DNA from: Sphingomonas_E sp042693015
GTDB lineage: Bacteria; Pseudomonadota; Alphaproteobacteria; Sphingomonadales; Sphingomonadaceae
Length of the DNA: 64,000 bases
NCBI RefSeq assembly: GCF_042693015.1
Contig: NZ_CP170544.1
Span: 124,001 to 188,000 of the forward strand
Direction of reading: 5' to 3'
In this document: one piece after another, positions 60,831 through 64,000 of the stretch
Layout of the letters: each line of letters begins with the position of its first letter
Position numbering within the stretch: the stretch's first letter is position 1
Notes under the pieces: generated by a model
The model's database searches: none
What the model was told of the DNA's origin: nothing
The model's input: only the letters and a program-made list of their open reading frames with translations
Program-made: the position numbers and the translations under genes

Positions 60831-61419
60831 GGCGCGCGATCTAGGCACCCGGACGGCGGAAGTCCACAAAGAGGCGATCGAGAAGCAGGCCGAGGAGGTG
60901 CTGCACTTCTGGTTCGTCGAGACCCCTGCGGCGAAACGCTTCGCCAAGGATGACGCGCTCGACGCGGAAATAGCGGCGCGTTTCGGCAGCTTGATCGACG
61001 AGATCGCCGGCTGCCACGCTGCAATCTGGCGCGCGCAGCCCCGCACGCTGCTGGCGGCGATCCTCGTCCTCGACCAGTTTTCCCGCAACACGCGACGGGG
61101 CAGGGCCGATGCCTTCGCCAATGACCCGCTCGCCCGCGCGTTGACGAACGAGGCGATCTGCAAGGGTTGGGACGAAGGCTTCAGCGCCGAGGAGTTGCAG
61201 TTCCTCTACATGCCTCTGATGCATTGCGAGCGGCTGGACGAGCAGTTGCGCTCGCTCGACCTGTTCGACGATGTCACCGAAGAATCAGCCACGTACGCCC
61301 GGCTCCATTGCGAGCAGATCGCCCGCTTCGGCCGCTTCCCCGGCCGCAACGACGCGCTGGGGCGGAAGAGCACCGTCGCGGAAACGGATTTGTTGAAAGC
61401 GCCGGGGGCGGGCTTCTAG
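60829..61419 (+). CDS. DUF924 family protein
   Basis: A 196-residue soluble helical protein. VLHFWFVETPAAKRFAKDDA, ILVLDQFSRNTRRGRADAFA, LYMPLMHCERLDEQLRSL and RFGRFPGRNDALGRKST are the hallmark stretches of DUF924, a tetratricopeptide-like fold without known function. The ATG at 60829 lies back-to-back with the dapF ATG, so the two promoters must overlap coding sequence. Confidence 0.9.
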   Translation: MARDLGTRTAEVHKEAIEKQAEEVLHFWFVETPAAKRFAKDDALDAEIAARFGSLIDEIAGCHAAIWRAQPRTLLAAILVLDQFSRNTRRGRADAFANDPLARALTNEAICKGWDEGFSAEELQFLYMPLMHCERLDEQLRSLDLFDDVTEESATYARLHCEQIARFGRFPGRNDALGRKSTVAETDLLKAPGAGF

Positions 61420-61420
61420 T

Positions 61421-61561
61421 TCATTCCGGCTGCGCCGGCTCGTCCGCGGGGATCATGGGCGCTTCCCGCGCGGGCTCCCCCGCCGGCGTGAGCTGGTCGG
61501 GATGCTCGCTCGGGCCGCTTGGCGGGCTGTCGGGATGCGGGTCGGGCGGTGCGCTGGCCAT
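61421..61561 (-). CDS. Small Pro-rich hypothetical protein
   Basis: A 46-residue ORF, MASAPPDPHPDSPPSGPSEH at the start, rich in Pro, Glu and Asp. AAGGAGG lies 9 nt before the ATG at 61561, a strong Shine-Dalgarno match. It is convergent with the DUF924 gene. I recognise no family and the sequence looks unstructured. Confidence 0.55.
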   Translation of the reverse strand: MASAPPDPHPDSPPSGPSEHPDQLTPAGEPAREAPMIPADEPAQPE

Positions 61562-61661
61562 GGAAATGTCCTCCTTCGGCACCAACGCCGCGTCATCCGC
61601 CGCCGTTCCAGCTTGCCCCGCGCGTGTCTCCTGCTATAGACCCCGCCGACCGGCGGTCCCT

Positions 61662-61746
61662 GCGGGCGTGGCGGAACTGGTAGACGCGCCAGATTTAGGT
61701 TCTGGTATCGTAAGATGTGGGGGTTCGAGTCCCTTCGCCCGCACCA
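61662..61746 (+). tRNA. tRNA-Leu (anticodon UAG)
   Basis: 85 nt including encoded CCA. Acceptor GCGGGCG pairs with CGCCCGC; the anticodon loop ATTTAGGTT reads TAG; a long class-II variable arm precedes the T arm GGGTTCGAGTCCC. It reads leucine CUA (and other CUN) codons. Confidence 0.96.
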
Positions 61747-61813
61747 GCTCCGCGCCACAAGCGCGCGGGCGGACGCCAACGAAATTCAACCCGGAAGGCT
61801 CTGGAATAATCCG

Positions 61814-63439
61814 ATGCAGACTGTCGAGACTTTGAACGAGGGGCTGAAGCGCGCCTACACGCTGACGATTTCGGCCAAGGACATTCTCGCGCGCGTCGAC
61901 GCCGAGGTGAAGCAGGTCGCCCCGCAGATCCGCATGCCGGGCTTCCGTCCCGGCAAGGTGCCCGCCAACCTTGTCAAGAAGATGCACGGCCCCGCGCTGG
62001 AGCAGGAAGCGCTGAACAAGGCGGTGCAGGAAGGCGTCCAGTCGCTCCTCGCCGAGCAGAAGCTGCGACCGGCGATGCAGCCGGCGGTCGAACTGACCGA
62101 TGGCTATGAGGCCGGCAAGGATGCCGAGATCAAGGTCAGCCTGGAAGTTCTGCCCGACGTGCCGACCCCGGCCATCGACGGCCTGAAGCTCGAGCGCCTG
62201 ACCGTCGAGCCGACCGCCGAGGAGATCGACGAGGCCGTCAACCGCATCGCTTCGCAGCAGAAGAGCTATGAAGAGACCGGCAAGACCCACAAGGCCGCCG
62301 CGGGCGACCTGGTGGTCATGGACTTCGCCGGCTCGGTCGACGGCGTCGCCTTCGAAGGCGGCACCGGCGAGGCGATGTCGATCGAGATCGGCTCGGGCCG
62401 CCTGATCCCGGGCTTCGAGGACCAGCTCATCGGCGCCAAGGCGGGCGACACCCGTTCGGTCAAGGTCGCGTTCCCCGACGACTATCCGGTCGATAATCTC
62501 AAGGGCAAGCCGGCCGTGTTCGAGGTGAAGGTCACGGAGATCAAGAAGACCAAGGAAACCGTCGCCGACGACGAGTTCGCCAAGGGCCTGGGCCTGGAAG
62601 GCATCGATCAGCTCCGCAACCTGCTCAAGGATCAGGTCGCGCAGGAACTCAACAACCTCACCCGCACCCACATGAAGCGCAAGCTGCTCGATCAGCTCGC
62701 CGCGAGCCACGACTTCCCGGTGCCGCCGACGATGGTCGAGGCCGAATTCGGCCAGATCTGGCAGCAGCTCGAGCATGAAGCCACGCATGAGGCCGATCCC
62801 GAAGCCGCCCGCGCGGAAATGGAAAAGGACCGCGACGACTATCAGAAGATCGCCGAGCGCCGCGTCCGCCTGGGCCTGCTGCTTTCGGAAATCGGCCAGA
62901 AGAATGGCGTCGAGGTCTCCTCGCAGGAGATGCAGCGCCTGATCATGCAGGCCGCGCAGCAGTATAACCCGAAGGATCGTGAGCGGTTCATCCAATATGT
63001 CCAGCAGGACCCGATGGCTGCCGCGCAGCTCCGCGCTCCGCTCTATGAGGACAAGGTCGTCGACTTCCTGTTCGACAAGGCCGAGATCAGCGATCGCGGC
63101 GTGACCCGCACCGAGCTGGAAGCGGCGATCGAGGCCGATGACGACAGCATCGGCAGCGGCCATGTCCACGGCCCGGGCTGCGGCCATGACCACCATGATC
63201 ATGACCACGACCATGATCATGCCGAAAAGCCCAAGGCCAAGAAGGCCGCGCCGAAGAAGGTCGCTGCCAAGGAAGCCGAGGCCGGCCCGGCTGAAGTGAC
63301 CGAGGAAGCGCCCGCCGCCAAGAAGGCTCCGGCGAAGAAGGCCCCGGCCAAGAAGGCCGAAGCTCCGGCCGAGGAAGCTGCCGCGGAAGCGCCGGCCAAG
63401 CCGAAGAAGGCCCCGGCCAAGAAGAAGGCCGCGGAATAA
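61814..63439 (+). CDS. tig: Trigger factor with a His-rich and Ala/Lys/Pro-rich tail
   Basis: A 541-residue ribosome-bound chaperone. The N-terminal domain contains the ribosome-docking GFRPGKVP loop; the FKBP-type PPIase domain follows (GDLVVMDFAGSVDGVAFEGG) and then the helical C domain. Beyond about residue 450 the protein has a His/Asp-rich stretch (CGHDHHDHDHDHDHAEKP) and a long K-K-A-P-A-K-type tail. Most trigger factors are 430-450 residues without this tail. ATG at 61814 opens MQTVETLNEGLKRAYTLTIS. Confidence 0.94.
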   Translation: MQTVETLNEGLKRAYTLTISAKDILARVDAEVKQVAPQIRMPGFRPGKVPANLVKKMHGPALEQEALNKAVQEGVQSLLAEQKLRPAMQPAVELTDGYEAGKDAEIKVSLEVLPDVPTPAIDGLKLERLTVEPTAEEIDEAVNRIASQQKSYEETGKTHKAAAGDLVVMDFAGSVDGVAFEGGTGEAMSIEIGSGRLIPGFEDQLIGAKAGDTRSVKVAFPDDYPVDNLKGKPAVFEVKVTEIKKTKETVADDEFAKGLGLEGIDQLRNLLKDQVAQELNNLTRTHMKRKLLDQLAASHDFPVPPTMVEAEFGQIWQQLEHEATHEADPEAARAEMEKDRDDYQKIAERRVRLGLLLSEIGQKNGVEVSSQEMQRLIMQAAQQYNPKDRERFIQYVQQDPMAAAQLRAPLYEDKVVDFLFDKAEISDRGVTRTELEAAIEADDDSIGSGHVHGPGCGHDHHDHDHDHDHAEKPKAKKAAPKKVAAKEAEAGPAEVTEEAPAAKKAPAKKAPAKKAEAPAEEAAAEAPAKPKKAPAKKKAAE

Positions 63440-63461
63440 TCTTCACGGCGATGAAAAGAGA

Positions 63462-63491
63462 GGCCGGCGGTTTCCGCCGGCCTTTTCTTTT
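63462..63491 (+). terminator. Rho-independent terminator of tig
   Basis: GGCCGGCGG at 63462-63470 pairs with CCGCCGGCC at 63474-63482 around TTT, followed by TTTTCTTTTT. Confidence 0.92.
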
Positions 63492-63547
63492 TCGCGGGTG
63501 AAGGATCGTGGGGACATATTCACTTTTCGCCGCTAGACACGCCCGCC

Positions 63548-64000
63548 ATGCATGCCGACCTCGCCCCGCTGCGCATCGCGGTGATCCTGCCCTGTTATAA
63601 TGAGGCGGCCGCCATTGCCGGCACGGTCGCCTCCTTCCGCGCTGCGCTGCCGCAGGCGATGGTCTATGTCTTCGACAATAACAGCAGCGACGGCACGGCC
63701 GAGGTGGCTGCCGCCGCCGGTGCGATCGTCCGGACGGAGCGGATGCAGGGCAAGGGCCATGTCGTCCGCCGCATGTTCGCCGATGTCGATGCTGACATCT
63801 ATGTGATGGCCGATGGCGACGCGACCTATGATGCGTCGGCCGCGCCGCGCATGGTGCAGATGCTGGTCGACGACCGGCTCGACATGGTCGTCGGCGCCCG
63901 CCAGTCGGAGGTGGAGGAGGCTTATCGCCGCGGCCATCGGCTCGGCAACCGGCTGTTTACCGGCATGCTCGCGCGCCTGTTCGGCCGCAGTTTCAGCGAC
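63548..64000 (+). CDS. Family 2 glycosyltransferase (partial, continues past the window)
   Basis: The first 151 residues of a GT2 enzyme. IAVILPCYNEAAAIAGTVAS is the nucleotide-sugar binding start, VFDNNSSDGTAEVA follows, GKGHVVRRMFADVDADIYVM contains the usual G-K-G, and MADGDATYD is the metal-binding D-x-D-type motif. It resembles dolichol/polyprenol-phosphate sugar transferases of the DPM1/GtrB kind. ATG at 63548 starts the frame; an out-of-frame ATG lies 4 nt later. The end lies beyond 64000. Confidence 0.85.
   Translation, partial: MHADLAPLRIAVILPCYNEAAAIAGTVASFRAALPQAMVYVFDNNSSDGTAEVAAAAGAIVRTERMQGKGHVVRRMFADVDADIYVMADGDATYDASAAPRMVQMLVDDRLDMVVGARQSEVEEAYRRGHRLGNRLFTGMLARLFGRSFSD

Noticed and set aside
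60831..61163. N-terminal extension of dapF of about 110 residues
   Set aside because: It overlaps the DUF924 gene on the other strand and the family N-terminus starts exactly at the ATG at 60830.

Overview
The window reads as chromosomal DNA of a high-GC alphaproteobacterium, most likely a sphingomonad (Sphingomonas/Rhizorhabdus/Sphingopyxis type). The reasons are three large TonB-dependent receptors next to catabolic genes, a ChpT phosphotransferase, PspA/B/C under a PspF activator, an RpoH sigma factor, and several families of short intergenic palindromic repeats. Housekeeping genes (SRP RNA, dnaX, ybaB, pgm, cysK, rpoH, rluD, rnpB, sufE, sodB, ftsY, dapF, tRNA-Leu, tig) alternate with accessory catabolic modules. 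No prophage, IS element or CRISPR array was seen.

Layout. 1-6 kb: an exonuclease/phosphatase C-terminus, a DUF1203 protein, the SRP RNA, a dicarboxylate symporter, dnaX-ybaB and pgm. 6-8 kb: a TetR/EthD/enoyl-CoA hydratase unit. 8-19 kb: a locus that fits sulfoquinovose catabolism by oxidative desulfonation (sulfo-SMO type). It has a TonB receptor, a GH31 enzyme with the K-E-R-W-Y sulfonate-binding residues of sulfoquinovosidases, a LacI regulator, a YeiH-type sulfite/sulfate exporter, an aldo/keto reductase and an SsuD/SmoC-like flavin monooxygenase. Three LacI-type operator sequences tie the separated transcription units together. 19-25 kb: an acyl-CoA ligase with two hotdog thioesterases, TetR, an alpha/beta hydrolase and a second TonB receptor. 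25-28 kb: cysK, an MFS carrier and a small membrane protein. 28-38 kb: an orphan PAS histidine kinase, two tandem Lrp regulators, an SDR, a hydrolase, a third TonB receptor and two tandem Rieske oxygenases, followed by a GH25 lysozyme-like gene whose start codon lies in a repeat. 38-48 kb: rpoH, rluD, a JAMM peptidase, chpT and a cheA-W-Y-B-R set, an EamA carrier and an amidase. 48-51 kb: an entericidin-like lipoprotein, rnpB, a DnaJ-domain protein with a coupled ferredoxin, a SecD-head-like protein and sufE. 51-56 kb: a phage-shock locus with an unusual series of small coiled-coil membrane proteins and a sigma-54 promoter. 56-64 kb: sodB, the dapF-mtaB-ftsY-yciB operon, tRNA-Leu, tig and a partial glycosyltransferase.

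How it works together. In the sulfo locus the outer-membrane receptor would import a sulfoquinovosyl compound and the GH31 enzyme would free sulfoquinovose. The flavin monooxygenase would remove sulfite, giving 6-oxo-glucose, which the aldo/keto reductase would turn into glucose while the exporter expels sulfite or sulfate. No flavin reductase or inner-membrane permease for the sugar is visible here, so those would have to be encoded elsewhere. In the Psp locus, PspF and the sigma-54 promoter would switch on a TonB-domain periplasmic protein and the Psp proteins under envelope stress. The palindromic repeats are notable because two copies sit in frame inside mtaB and another supplies the start codon of the GH25 gene.
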